In this document: positions 1-8,186 of the stretch, one piece after another
Numbering within the stretch: the first letter of the stretch is position 1
Layout of the letters: each line of letters begins with the position of its first letter
Position numbers and translations under genes: made by a program
Assembly (NCBI GenBank): GCA_963835055.1
Contig: CAWIDU010000001.1
Span: 186,001 to 250,000 of the forward strand
DNA length: 64,000 nucleotides
Direction: 5' to 3'
Source: CAWIDU01 sp963835055
Lineage (GTDB): Bacteria > Patescibacteriota > Saccharimonadia > Saccharimonadales > UBA4665
The notes under the pieces: generated by a model
Seen by the model: only the letters and a program-made list of their open reading frames with translations
Told to the model about the DNA's origin: nothing
Database searches by the model: none

Positions 1-150
1 CGCCACCGAGTTATATTTCAGCCCGCTCATGATTTCGCGGTAACTCGGGCTGTAGCCGTGCTCGTGAATGAAAGTTTCAATGAAGTCTAGTAATTCTTTT
101 TGCTTCTTGGTCGGCCGTACTGTTTGAGTTGCTGTTTGCTTTTCGTTCAT
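1..150 (-). CDS. lexA: LexA repressor, N-terminal part (cut by window edge)
   Basis: The first 50 residues are visible on the reverse strand, starting at the ATG whose complement ends at 150. The segment reads KQKELLDFIETFIHEHGYSP, followed by SYREIMSGLKYNS. This is the winged-helix DNA-binding domain of LexA (compare the family pattern of RQ-x-(I/V)-L-x-F-I, G-x-x-P-(S/T)-x-R-E-I and a recognition helix ending in S-x-(N/S/A)). LexA represses DNA-repair genes until RecA stimulates its self-cleavage; the protease half lies outside the window. It is divergent from the gene at 216. A CATAAT box ends 6 nt before the ATG with no Shine-Dalgarno, so the transcript is probably leaderless. I do not see the classic GAAC-N4-GTTC operator in the 65-nt gap, so the self-regulation site, if any, is of another type. 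Confidence 0.8.
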   Translation of the reverse strand, partial: MNEKQTATQTVRPTKKQKELLDFIETFIHEHGYSPSYREIMSGLKYNSVA

Positions 151-156
151 GCTTAC

Positions 157-162
157 ATTATG
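157..162 (-). promoter_or_regulatory. -10 box for lexA
   Basis: On the reverse strand the hexamer CATAAT lies 6 nt before the lexA ATG, which fits a leaderless start. A TTACAA (complement of 178-183) could be the -35 but the spacer would be only 15 nt. Confidence 0.45.
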
Positions 163-177
163 CCACACCGTTCAACG

Positions 178-206
178 TTGTAATAATACATAACTTATTA
201 TATAAT
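178..206 (+). promoter_or_regulatory. Promoter for the gene at 216
   Basis: TTGTAA (178-183) and a perfect TATAAT (201-206) are separated by 17 nt. The predicted transcript start falls within a few bases of the ATG at 216, so the mRNA would have almost no leader. Confidence 0.7.
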
Positions 207-215
207 GAAGAAGTT

Positions 216-965
216 ATGCGTCGTTCTACGGCCAAGCTTATGCACCAAGCCACCAACATTGCCTTTTGGATAGAAAATCCAGAATGGAGCACCGACAATG
301 CAGTGGCTGACTTTGCCCGGCGCGGTTTGTATCCGCTGCCATTTAAGATTCATGATGTTTTGAAGGAATTATTCTTTGATACCGACAAGGTTGCTGCCGT
401 TAATGGCGAGACCGTTGTTACCTATAATAATGGTAACGATACCGTTGATAAGTTTATGCTTCGCTACCCGGGCAAAATGCCGCTCGAAACTTTTCGCGCC
501 AAAGTGACTAGCGAAATTGGAACAGTAACACACTATTTGGCTGGTGTAGCCTTACCAACTCAAGTTAGTATTAAAAATGCTCGGGTATTTCGTTCACGTG
601 ATGCTGCCGTGCCCGCTGTCACTCAAACTCAACAGCGAGTCGATCTTGCCGCTAATCCGGTTTTGGATCTAGAAATTGCCCAAGCCGCACCATCAAAGTT
701 GCGCGATCAAACCGCCATCAATCTAGAACAGCTAGTTAATGGCGCTGGGTGGCTAGCCGAAGATTATGGCTATTACCCAGACACTGCTAATTCTGGCGGC
801 AATTTGCGACGCAACATACTGGACGGCTCGGTAGTACTGATTGACGTTATGCCCTTTTATGCTAACGGTAGCCGGCTGGTTGGTGATAGACCGCCCAATG
901 TAATCGAACACGTTACTGAGAACTTAGAATCCTATCGAGATTTTGTTGGTCAGTTTGGCGGCTAA
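216..965 (+). CDS. Conserved-looking protein of unknown function
   Basis: A 249-residue soluble protein with no signal peptide or membrane segment. I do not recognise the family. Visible features are a basic N-terminus (MRRSTAKLMHQA), the segment DKFMLRYPGKMPLETFRAKV near residues 85-105, and a C-terminal piece with RRNILDGSVVLIDVMPFY. That last piece is faintly like the late lobe of a kinase-like fold, but the usual catalytic Asp-Asn and DFG patterns are not convincing, so no function is given. The reading frame is open further upstream to 129, but that would run into divergent lexA and over its own promoter. The ATG at 216 is preferred because it sits 10 nt after a consensus promoter. It is convergent with the GtrA gene and the two stops overlap by 4 nt. 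Confidence 0.6.
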   Translation: MRRSTAKLMHQATNIAFWIENPEWSTDNAVADFARRGLYPLPFKIHDVLKELFFDTDKVAAVNGETVVTYNNGNDTVDKFMLRYPGKMPLETFRAKVTSEIGTVTHYLAGVALPTQVSIKNARVFRSRDAAVPAVTQTQQRVDLAANPVLDLEIAQAAPSKLRDQTAINLEQLVNGAGWLAEDYGYYPDTANSGGNLRRNILDGSVVLIDVMPFYANGSRLVGDRPPNVIEHVTENLESYRDFVGQFGG

Positions 966-1348
966 GTAGTCTTTTTCTTTTCGGGGAAAACCCAATACTT
1001 GTACCACAGCCAGCTCCAGACTGTGAAGAAGCCAGCGGAGATGAAGAAGCCGACGTAGGGCGAAATGCCGATGGCTTTCAGGGCGCCGATGATGGCGTAG
1101 TCGATGATGAAACCGATTGATTCAATGAAAACATAGCGGCCGGCGTGTTGCATTTCGCTGAGATGGTGTTGCTCGGAGAACGCCCAGAAGCGTTGGACCA
1201 GGTAATTCAGCGACCAGCCGATGACGTCGCAGACAACTTTCGACGGGAACCAGCTCCAGTGCAAAACCGAGTAGCAGAAAGCGAAGATGACAAAGCCGGA
1301 CCAGAAATACAAGCTGCCGCCGGCCATATATTTGGCGAATTGTTTCAT
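962..1348 (-). CDS. GtrA-like flippase-type membrane protein
   Basis: A 128-residue protein with four hydrophobic segments. It shows the GtrA family pattern: an N-terminal FAKYMAGGSLYFW-like helix, a central SLNYLVQRFWAF motif (the family N-x-x-x-x-R-x-(W/F)-x-F) and a C-terminal WYKYWVFPE ending. GtrA proteins are thought to move polyprenyl-phosphate-linked sugars across the membrane. The start chosen (MKQFAKYM) overlaps by 4 nt the stop of the upstream O-antigen-ligase-like gene, indicating translational coupling; the longer frame would add a proline/arginine-rich stretch unlike the family. It is one of three GtrA-like genes in the window (others at 11004 and 15780). Confidence 0.8.
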   Translation of the reverse strand: MKQFAKYMAGGSLYFWSGFVIFAFCYSVLHWSWFPSKVVCDVIGWSLNYLVQRFWAFSEQHHLSEMQHAGRYVFIESIGFIIDYAIIGALKAIGISPYVGFFISAGFFTVWSWLWYKYWVFPEKKKTT

Positions 1349-2640
1349 GGTTTCGGTGCCAGGGCGATGCCGGCGAGGCCCCACCAGACGTAGGCTAGGG
1401 TATCATCGGCCCAGGCGTGGGTTAGCAAGTTGACGACAGTCAGGCCGATGAAGCTGGCCAGCAGCGCCAGCGCCAGCGGCTCGGCACGCCGCAGCCAGAG
1501 CAGGTAGCCGACGCCGAGGTTTATTAATAGGAATACGGCCAGGCCGAGCCAGCCCATTTCCTGGCCGATTTGTATGTAGAAATCCTCGGCGACGCGGACT
1601 TTGTGGCCGTTATAAACCGACGCCGGTCCAGCCGTGCCCGGACCGCGGCCTAGCGGCTGATGGATAATTTCGTGCAGGCCGCTGCGCAAGGCGCTGGCGT
1701 GGCCTTGGTCGGAGGTCGCCGCGACGGCGGAGTGGCTTTGGGTGTGCAGAAAGATGTTTTGGACATAGGCGTTGTGGCGGAAGCCGACAGCCAGAGCGGC
1801 TACGATCAAGACCACGGCCGCCAGGCCGGCCAGAAGTTTTTTACGGTAGGGTTTTAGTTTGTCGTGAAGCAAGCAGACGGTTAGCAAGCTAAGCAATAGC
1901 CCGAGCCAAGCACCGCGCGAGAAGCTGAAGAACAGTACGACCAGGCCGGCCAGGAAGAAGACGAGTAATTTCCATTGGCGCCAGCGGTTAGCCAGCAGCA
2001 CGACCAGTGCGCTGAGCGGTACCAATAGGTAGGCGCCAAGCGGATCGGCGCCACGCAGCGTCGACATGATACGGATGTAATGACTGTTATGGTTAATGGT
2101 TTCGTAGGGCGCAATGGTGGCCGGGCCGTAACCGAAATGGCTGAGGAAGTCGCGCGGCAGAATGAAAGCTTGCAGCAGGCCGAAGACGATGACCAGCGCC
2201 GCCGGCCACAGAATTAACTTTTGCCAGCTGCTCCGCAGGCGGCTAGTGCGCACCGCAATCGCCCAGGTGATTAAGAAAAATATCGGGAAGCGCGTGTCAA
2301 CGATTAGGCCGTAGCCAAGGGCCTTGGCTGTAACGTTATGGTGAAGGTAGGCCGCCGCGCCCCAGACTAAGACGATGGCGATGTATAGCAAGATTAGTTG
2401 AATTAGCCGGCGCGCCAGCGTCTGGCCGCGGATTCGGCGGTCGGTGAATACCAGGAACAAGGCGCCGATTATGCACAGTAACAATAGGATTTCTTTCCAT
2501 AAGCGCAGCGCCGTGTAGTGGCCGACGAGGCTGGAACCCCAAATGGTCAGGAGGGCATGGAACGGCAGCAACGCGATAATCAGCATGACAATCGTCGCCA
2601 TGGCCGACAACACTCCGTACTTGAGGCTGGCTACCTTCAT
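1345..2640 (-). CDS. O-antigen ligase / polymerase-like membrane protein
   Basis: A 431-residue polytopic protein with roughly ten to twelve hydrophobic stretches and a large extracytoplasmic loop (about residues 280-360) containing RSGLHEIIHQPLGRGPGTAG. This matches the Wzy_C / O-antigen-ligase family, where a conserved H-(x)-G or R/H-rich loop handles the lipid-linked glycan. The role would be to polymerise or ligate undecaprenyl-linked glycan outside the membrane. The start MKVASLKYG at 2640 is preferred over an upstream in-frame ATG because the extra residues overlap the promoter zone. It is the first gene of a two-gene operon with the GtrA gene and is divergent from the sugar-transferase gene at 2712. 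Ligase versus polymerase cannot be decided from sequence alone. Confidence 0.75.
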   Translation of the reverse strand: MKVASLKYGVLSAMATIVMLIIALLPFHALLTIWGSSLVGHYTALRLWKEILLLLCIIGALFLVFTDRRIRGQTLARRLIQLILLYIAIVLVWGAAAYLHHNVTAKALGYGLIVDTRFPIFFLITWAIAVRTSRLRSSWQKLILWPAALVIVFGLLQAFILPRDFLSHFGYGPATIAPYETINHNSHYIRIMSTLRGADPLGAYLLVPLSALVVLLANRWRQWKLLVFFLAGLVVLFFSFSRGAWLGLLLSLLTVCLLHDKLKPYRKKLLAGLAAVVLIVAALAVGFRHNAYVQNIFLHTQSHSAVAATSDQGHASALRSGLHEIIHQPLGRGPGTAGPASVYNGHKVRVAEDFYIQIGQEMGWLGLAVFLLINLGVGYLLWLRRAEPLALALLASFIGLTVVNLLTHAWADDTLAYVWWGLAGIALAPKP

Positions 2641-2653
2641 AAAAACTGCTTCT

Positions 2654-2659
2654 AGTATA
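2654..2659 (-). promoter_or_regulatory. Possible -10 box for the O-antigen-ligase-like gene
   Basis: On the reverse strand TATACT lies 13 nt before the ATG at 2640. No good -35 is visible. The same 71-nt gap must also hold the promoter of the divergent gene at 2712, for which only weak candidates (TATCAT 2674-2679, TACCAT 2685-2690) are seen. Confidence 0.35.
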
Positions 2660-2711
2660 GCGCGTCTAGCGTGTATCATAGAGGTACCATGCGCGTGGGC
2701 AGCATGAAATT

Positions 2712-4148
2712 ATGAGAAATAACGCTTCCCTGGTTTACAACTTCTATCTGGTAATCGGCGATGCTCTAGCAATTACCATAGCTTTCACCATTGCCTATGT
2801 GCTGCGGGTTTCACTGGACCACCAGCCATTGACCGCCCACGTCCACGCCCATACCTACATCGGTATTCTGGTCAGTCTGCTGCCGTTCTGGATCCTGATT
2901 TTCGCCCTGCTCGGCTTGTACAACGCCCGCGTTCACGACAAACGCTTCAGCGAGTTCGGACGGCTATTGGTTGGTTCGTTCATCGGCATATTATTCGTCA
3001 TCAGCTACAGCTACGTCACCAACACCACGATTTTCCCGGCCCGCCTGGTGACGGTTTACGGCTTCGCCCTGGCCTTTTTCTTCGTGCTGCTGTTTCGTAC
3101 CTTCGCCCGTGGCCTGCGGCGGCAACTTTTCAGCTACGGCGTCGGCATTAATCACGTGCTACTGGTCGGCGATACCGGCAGTACTTGGCGCTTGGCCGAC
3201 AATCTGTTGCCGACGGACATTACTGGCTACAAACTGGCCGGCATTGTCAGCGGCAACAAACGGTCCCTGGCAAAGGCCGATTACGCTCACTATCCTAGCT
3301 TCACCGAAGCCATCAAACATTTGAGAAAACAGCCCCTCAGCACCATTATCCAGACCGAACTCTACGCCGATGGCAGCCGTAACGATGAAATCCTAACCTA
3401 CGCCCAGGAAAATCACGTGGCCTACCGTTTCGTGCCGGGCAATAGCGAATTATTCGTCGGCAAAATCGAGGTCGATCTTTTCCGCTCGGTGCCAATTATT
3501 GCCGTCCACCAAACCGCCCTGATCGGCTGGGGCCGGGTTGTAAAAAGATTGAGCGATCTGGTTTTCGGCGGCCTGTTATTGATTGTGGCCTCGCCGTTCA
3601 TGCTGCTGATTACGATCGCCGAATTGCTCAGCGGCGGTCCAGTTTTCTTTCGCCAGGTCCGTTTGACGCGCTTCAACACCAAGTTCAAAGTTTTCAAATT
3701 CCGCTCCCACAGTAAAAAATATACCAACATGGAGCCAGAAGCGGCCTTTACCAAAATGGGCCGGCCAGAGCTCATCAAGCAGTACCGCAACAACGGCGAC
3801 TGGTTGCCGAATGATCCGCGCGTCACCCGGCTAGGGCGCTTCTTGCGCAGCACCAGCCTGGATGAGCTACCGCAATTATTTAATGTAGTGCGCGGCGATA
3901 TCAGCCTGGTCGGACCGCGAGCCCTGGCGGCTTATGAGCTGGAGAAGTCAGCTCAGAAAAATTTGATCCTGAGTGTCAAATCCGGTCTTACCGGCTTGGC
4001 CGTAATTTCTGGCGTCCGCGACATGAGTTTCGAGGAGCGCCGCCAGCTGGATTTGTACTACGTCCAGAATTGGAGTTTCTGGGGTGACTTGGTGATAATT
4101 ATTAAGACTTTTTGGGTGGTGCTGTTTCATAAGGGCTTGCGCGGATGA
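2712..4148 (+). CDS. Polyprenyl glycosylphosphotransferase (WbaP/WcaJ type)
   Basis: A 478-residue initiating sugar-phosphate transferase. The N-terminal third carries about five membrane helices, followed by a nucleotide-fold-like domain with the segment VLLVGDTGSTWRLADNL (residues about 147-165). The C-terminal catalytic domain begins with a re-entrant helix (KRLSDLVFGGLLLIVASPFM) and has the family signatures KFRSHSKK, STSLDELPQLFNV and GDISLVGPRALAAYE. The Asp-Glu of LDELPQ is the known catalytic pair. It would place the first sugar phosphate on undecaprenyl phosphate at the cytoplasmic face. It starts an operon with the GT4 and phosphomutase genes (4-nt overlaps at both junctions). Confidence 0.9.
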   Translation: MRNNASLVYNFYLVIGDALAITIAFTIAYVLRVSLDHQPLTAHVHAHTYIGILVSLLPFWILIFALLGLYNARVHDKRFSEFGRLLVGSFIGILFVISYSYVTNTTIFPARLVTVYGFALAFFFVLLFRTFARGLRRQLFSYGVGINHVLLVGDTGSTWRLADNLLPTDITGYKLAGIVSGNKRSLAKADYAHYPSFTEAIKHLRKQPLSTIIQTELYADGSRNDEILTYAQENHVAYRFVPGNSELFVGKIEVDLFRSVPIIAVHQTALIGWGRVVKRLSDLVFGGLLLIVASPFMLLITIAELLSGGPVFFRQVRLTRFNTKFKVFKFRSHSKKYTNMEPEAAFTKMGRPELIKQYRNNGDWLPNDPRVTRLGRFLRSTSLDELPQLFNVVRGDISLVGPRALAAYELEKSAQKNLILSVKSGLTGLAVISGVRDMSFEERRQLDLYYVQNWSFWGDLVIIIKTFWVVLFHKGLRG

Positions 4149-5245
4149 AGGTCGCCATTGTTTGTGATTGGCTGACCGGCATCGGCGGCGCCGAGCGCGT
4201 CGTCCTAGAACTGCACAAACTCTACCCCGAAGCACCAATTTACACTTCGCAATACGACCCCGGCAAACTCAACTGGTTCGAGGACGCCGACGTCCGCACC
4301 ACCTCACTACAGCGGCTGCCGAAAAGCCTCAAGAAATTCTTGCCGCTGTTGCGGGCCTGGACTTTCAGCCGGCTAGACCTCAGCGACTATGACTTGGTGC
4401 TGTCGTCTAGCGGCGCCGAGGCCAAGGGCGTGAAAACCGGACCCGACACCGTCCACATCTGCTACTGCCACTCACCCACCCATTATTATTGGGTGCGCAG
4501 CAATGAATACCTGGAGCGGCCGGGCTTCCCGCTGGGTTTCAACTGGCTGGCCAAGCTCAGCTTGAAGTTGTTGATGGGCCCACTGAAGCGTTGGGACTAC
4601 CGCGCCGCCCAACGGCCGGATTTCCTGGTCGCCAACTCGACCCACACCCAGGCCATGATCAAGAAGTATTATAACCGCGACTCAACGGTTATTTTCCCGC
4701 CGGTCGAAACCGACCGCTTCAAGCGCAAGGGTGAGGCTGAGCCGCGCCACGGTTTCGTGACCGCCGGTCGGCAGACGCCGTACAAGAAAACCGACTTGGC
4801 GATCGCCGCCTGCAACGAGCTGAAAGTACCACTGGTAGTAATCGGCGACGGCCCGGAGCACCGGCGCCTCGAGAAACTGGCCGAGCGCAACGTTACCTTC
4901 TTGACCGACGTCAATGACCAAGAAATCATTTCGCATTTTCAGACGGCACTGGCTTTCATCATGCCCAACATGGACGATTTCGGCATCGTCGCCGTCGAGG
5001 CCATGGCGGCCGGCACACCGGTCGTGGCCTACCAGAAAGGCGGTGCCCTGGACTACGTCGAACCCGGCCGGACTGGCCTCTTCTTCGACAAGCAATCCGT
5101 CAAAAGCCTAGTCCCCGTCCTCCAAGAAGCCCTCGACAAATCCTTCAACCACGAAGCCATCGCCCGTCATGCCCAGCGCTTCTCGGTAAAAGCTTTTCAG
5201 GATAATATGCGCGCCTTTATCAGTAAAAATGTGAAGGCAAAATGA
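4145..5245 (+). CDS. Glycosyltransferase family 4
   Basis: A 366-residue GT-B fold enzyme. The N-terminal half opens with VAIVCDWLTGIGGAERVV, the acceptor-side Gly-Gly-Ala motif typical of GT4. The C-terminal half has TAGRQTPYKKTDLAI and the donor-binding E-x7-E region DFGIVAVEAMAAGTPVVAY. The family transfers a sugar from a nucleotide donor with retention; donor and acceptor cannot be told from the sequence. Its ATG overlaps the stop of the initiating transferase and its stop overlaps the phosphomutase start, so it probably adds an early sugar of the repeat unit. The presence of rhamnose genes downstream makes dTDP-rhamnose a possible donor, but that is a guess. Confidence 0.88.
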   Translation: MKVAIVCDWLTGIGGAERVVLELHKLYPEAPIYTSQYDPGKLNWFEDADVRTTSLQRLPKSLKKFLPLLRAWTFSRLDLSDYDLVLSSSGAEAKGVKTGPDTVHICYCHSPTHYYWVRSNEYLERPGFPLGFNWLAKLSLKLLMGPLKRWDYRAAQRPDFLVANSTHTQAMIKKYYNRDSTVIFPPVETDRFKRKGEAEPRHGFVTAGRQTPYKKTDLAIAACNELKVPLVVIGDGPEHRRLEKLAERNVTFLTDVNDQEIISHFQTALAFIMPNMDDFGIVAVEAMAAGTPVVAYQKGGALDYVEPGRTGLFFDKQSVKSLVPVLQEALDKSFNHEAIARHAQRFSVKAFQDNMRAFISKNVKAK

Positions 5246-6588
5246 GCGAAGCTATAAAGAATATTTTTAAAGCCTATGATATCCGCGGTGAAGTTGGCAG
5301 TCAGTTGACGCCACAAACGGTAGAGCAAATTGCCCGTATCTACGCCAACTGGTTGCCGGTGAAAGGCATCGTCGCCGTTGGTCACGACATGCGCCCGGAC
5401 TCGGCCGAATTGTCGCGCGCTTTTATAAAAGGTTTGACGGAGCAAGGCCTCAACGTTTGGGATGTCGGTATGCTGACCAGTGATATGATTTATTTCGCTG
5501 TCGGTAAATGGGACTTGGCCGGCGGCGCGGTGATTACCGCCAGCCACAATCCGGGTAAGGATAATGGGATCAAATTGTACCGCGACCAAGTTATCGCGGT
5601 CGGTTTGGATGCTGGCCTGGATGAAATCCGCGACCGTTTTTTGGCTCATAATTTTGGAACGCCAGCAACCAAGGTCGGGAATGTGACCAGCAAATCAATT
5701 ACCGATGACTGGGTAACGCATTGCCTGAGCTTCGTGACGAAATTGCAGCCTTACAAAATTGCAATCGATGCCGGCAACGGCATGGCTGGCGCCATATTGC
5801 CGCACATCTTGCCGAAACTGCCGCTGAAGGTGATAGAAATGTATTTCGAGCCGGATGGCACCTTCCCGAACCACGAAGCCAACCCGCAAAAAATTGAAAA
5901 CCTCCAAGACCTCATCAAGACTGTTACCGAAAATAAGCTGGATTTCGGCATTGCTTTCGACGGCGATGGCGACCGGGCAGCTTTTGTCGATGATTTGGGG
6001 CGCCCTGTTATGGGCACAGACCTTATTAGTCTGGTGGCCAACCTTTATTTGAAAAAATACCCAGGCGCGCAGATCGTGCACGATGTCCGGACTAGTCGAG
6101 CGACGCAGGAATTAATCAAAGAATGGGGCGGCAAGCCAATCCGGACTAAGGCGGGACGTGTAAGTATTGGCGCTCATATGCGTAAGGTTGGCGCGCCATT
6201 CGGCGGTGAAACTACCGGCCATTTATTCTTCAAGGAAAATTACGATGCTGACTCTGGCTTGATTGCCGCACTGTTGACTATGCAGGCGCTGAGCGATAGT
6301 GGCCAGAAACTGTCGGCGCTTATTAATGAATACCGCCGCTACTTTATGATTCCGGAAACCAATTTCGAAGTCGCGGACAAAGCCGGTGCGCTAACGAAAT
6401 TGAAAGCCGCTTTTGCCGATGGCCGACAAGATGAGCTGGACGGCCTGACGGTAAACTTCCCTGATGCTTGGTTCAATATGCGCGTCAGCAACACCGAACC
6501 GGTGATGCGCTTGAACGCCGAAGCCAAAACTCAAGACGAGCTGGATCGGCTGGTTGCCAAAGTTACTCATCTTATAGAGGTGGCCTAG
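5242..6588 (+). CDS. manB: Phosphomannomutase/phosphoglucomutase
   Basis: A 448-residue alpha-D-phosphohexomutase that interconverts hexose 6- and 1-phosphates through a phosphoserine enzyme. The catalytic serine is Ser101 in TASHNP, the magnesium site is Asp240/242/244 in DGDGDR, the sugar-binding loop is GGETTGH near residue 325, and the phosphate-binding loop is SNTEPVMR near the C-terminus. The length is normal for bacterial ManB/AlgC enzymes. It overlaps the upstream GT4 gene by 4 nt. It would supply glucose 1-phosphate for the RmlA reaction encoded downstream, and/or mannose 1-phosphate. Substrate specificity cannot be read from the sequence. Confidence 0.9.
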   Translation: MSEAIKNIFKAYDIRGEVGSQLTPQTVEQIARIYANWLPVKGIVAVGHDMRPDSAELSRAFIKGLTEQGLNVWDVGMLTSDMIYFAVGKWDLAGGAVITASHNPGKDNGIKLYRDQVIAVGLDAGLDEIRDRFLAHNFGTPATKVGNVTSKSITDDWVTHCLSFVTKLQPYKIAIDAGNGMAGAILPHILPKLPLKVIEMYFEPDGTFPNHEANPQKIENLQDLIKTVTENKLDFGIAFDGDGDRAAFVDDLGRPVMGTDLISLVANLYLKKYPGAQIVHDVRTSRATQELIKEWGGKPIRTKAGRVSIGAHMRKVGAPFGGETTGHLFFKENYDADSGLIAALLTMQALSDSGQKLSALINEYRRYFMIPETNFEVADKAGALTKLKAAFADGRQDELDGLTVNFPDAWFNMRVSNTEPVMRLNAEAKTQDELDRLVAKVTHLIEVA

Positions 6589-6592
6589 CTGT

Positions 6593-6598
6593 TATACT
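6593..6598 (+). promoter_or_regulatory. -10 box for rmlB (leaderless start)
   Basis: TATACT lies 7 nt before the ATG of rmlB, with no Shine-Dalgarno in between, so transcription probably starts at the start codon. No clear -35 is present because the upstream sequence is the end of the phosphomutase gene. Confidence 0.55.
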
Positions 6599-6605
6599 AA
6601 TGGGT

Positions 6606-7631
6606 ATGAAAATCCTGGTTACTGGCGGCGCTGGTTTCATTGGCTCGAACTTCGTCCACTATTTGGTGAAAAAATACCCGGACTATGACGTCACTGTGGT
6701 AGACTCCCTGACCTACGCCGGTGACCGCGACCGTTTGAAGTCAATCGCCGACAAAGTAAAGTTCGTTCAAGCCGACATTTGTGATTATGAAAAGATGGTC
6801 GAGTTGCTGGATGGCGTCGACACAGTTGCCCACTTCGCTGCCCACACCCATGTCGACCGCTCGATCGCCGATCCCGGCCCGTTTCTGCAAACCAATATTA
6901 TGGGTACCGACTCGTTAGCTCGGGCGGCCATCAAGCAGAAGGTCAAGCGCTTCCATCATGTTTCGACCGACGAAGTTTTCGGCTCACTGGAAATCGGCAG
7001 CCCAGAACGTTTCAACGAGCAAACGGCCTACGATCCACGCAGTCCCTACGCCGCATCCAAAGCCTCGAGTGATCATATCGTCAGAGCTTATGGTGAGAGT
7101 TACGGCCTGCCCTACACCATCACCAACTGCTCCAACAATTACGGCCCGTGGGATTCGCCGGGCCGGGTAATTCCAGTCTTCATCACCAACGCCCTCAACG
7201 ACCAGCCATTGCCGGTCTACGGTAACGGCCAAGCGATTCGTGATTATTTGTTCGTCGAGGATCATTGCGCGGCCATCGACCTGGCAATTCACAGTGGTGA
7301 GCTGGGTGAAACTTACTGTGTCGGCGGAGCCGCCCAGCGCAATGGCGTCCAGACCGCCGAAACCATTCTGGAAGTCCTCGGCAAGCCCAAAAGTTTAATC
7401 CAGTACGTCGACGACCGGCCCGGCCACGATATGCGCTACGACATCGATCCGTCATATATTGAAAGCAAGTTGGGCTGGAAGCAGAGCGTATCGTTCGAAG
7501 AAGGCATCAGCCGGACAATTGATTGGTACAAAGCCAACCAGGACTGGTGGCAAGCTTACCAAAAACGCTTCGACCTACAGCGCGACAGCGGCATGTACAA
7601 AACTAAAGCTGCTACGCGGGGGAATAATTAA
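6606..7631 (+). CDS. rmlB: dTDP-glucose 4,6-dehydratase
   Basis: A 341-residue extended SDR enzyme catalysing the second step of dTDP-L-rhamnose synthesis. It shows the NAD-binding TGGAGFIGSNF at residues 7-17, the THVDRSI motif, the catalytic STDEVFGSL (Thr-Asp-Glu) and the SPYAASKA motif (Tyr-x3-Lys). The NNYGP motif and late RPGHDMRY segment are typical of RmlB. The frame is open further upstream (to 6468), but the family start is MKILVTGG at 6606, preceded directly by a -10 box. It heads the rmlBCDA operon; the next gene begins immediately after its TAA. Confidence 0.93.
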   Translation: MKILVTGGAGFIGSNFVHYLVKKYPDYDVTVVDSLTYAGDRDRLKSIADKVKFVQADICDYEKMVELLDGVDTVAHFAAHTHVDRSIADPGPFLQTNIMGTDSLARAAIKQKVKRFHHVSTDEVFGSLEIGSPERFNEQTAYDPRSPYAASKASSDHIVRAYGESYGLPYTITNCSNNYGPWDSPGRVIPVFITNALNDQPLPVYGNGQAIRDYLFVEDHCAAIDLAIHSGELGETYCVGGAAQRNGVQTAETILEVLGKPKSLIQYVDDRPGHDMRYDIDPSYIESKLGWKQSVSFEEGISRTIDWYKANQDWWQAYQKRFDLQRDSGMYKTKAATRGNN

Positions 7632-8186
7632 ATGGCTGCTGACTTGGCCGTCCATGAAACTGCCATCCCCGGATTTTTCGAGGTTGACCTGGTGGTGCTC
7701 GGCGACAACCGCGGTTGGTTCAAAGAAAATTATCAGCAGGCGAAAATGGAGGCTCTCGGTTTGCCGAACTTCGAAGTCGTCCAGAACAACTTTTCATTCA
7801 ACGCCGAGAAAGGCGTGACCCGCGGCCTGCACGCTGAGCCGTGGGAGAAATTTATTTCGCTGGCCAACGGCCGGGTGTTTGGCGCTTGGGTGGATTTGCG
7901 TCAGGGTCCCGGTTTCGGCAAAATCCTGACTATGGAGCTGACGCCGTCCAAGGCCGTCTTCGTGCCGCGCGGCGTGGCTAACGGCTATCAAACTCTCGAG
8001 GAAAATATCACCTACACTTATCTGGTCAACGCCCATTGGTCGGCTGGCGCCAAATACGCGGCCGTTAACTTGTTCGACCCGGCGCTGAAAATCGACTGGC
8101 CGATTGCCAAGGAGCAAGCCATTATTTCCGAAAAGGATCAAAAAAATCCGCTGCTGGCCGATATACAGCCAATGGAGTTTGCCTGA
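7632..8186 (+). CDS. rmlC: dTDP-4-dehydrorhamnose 3,5-epimerase family protein
   Basis: A 184-residue cupin-type epimerase, third step of dTDP-L-rhamnose synthesis. Visible family elements are DNRGWFKENY, the catalytic-histidine motif RGLHAEPWEKF, VDLRQGPGFGK, the SKAVFVPRGVANGYQ strand and a terminal DPALKIDWP. Some positions differ from the classical enzyme (for example HAEPWEK where RGLHYQ and QAKL are usual, and NGYQ for HGF), placing it in the more divergent RmlC-like branch. Its position between rmlB and rmlD strongly supports the assignment. The start follows the rmlB stop with no gap; the stop overlaps the rmlD ATG by one base. Confidence 0.85.
   Translation: MAADLAVHETAIPGFFEVDLVVLGDNRGWFKENYQQAKMEALGLPNFEVVQNNFSFNAEKGVTRGLHAEPWEKFISLANGRVFGAWVDLRQGPGFGKILTMELTPSKAVFVPRGVANGYQTLEENITYTYLVNAHWSAGAKYAAVNLFDPALKIDWPIAKEQAIISEKDQKNPLLADIQPMEFA

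Noticed and set aside
129..215. N-terminal extension of the gene at 216
   Set aside because: It would overlap divergent lexA and its own consensus promoter.
151..215. LexA self-operator
   Set aside because: CAACGTTG (173-180) is palindromic, but neither the Bacillus-type nor the E. coli-type SOS box is present, so I do not call an operator.
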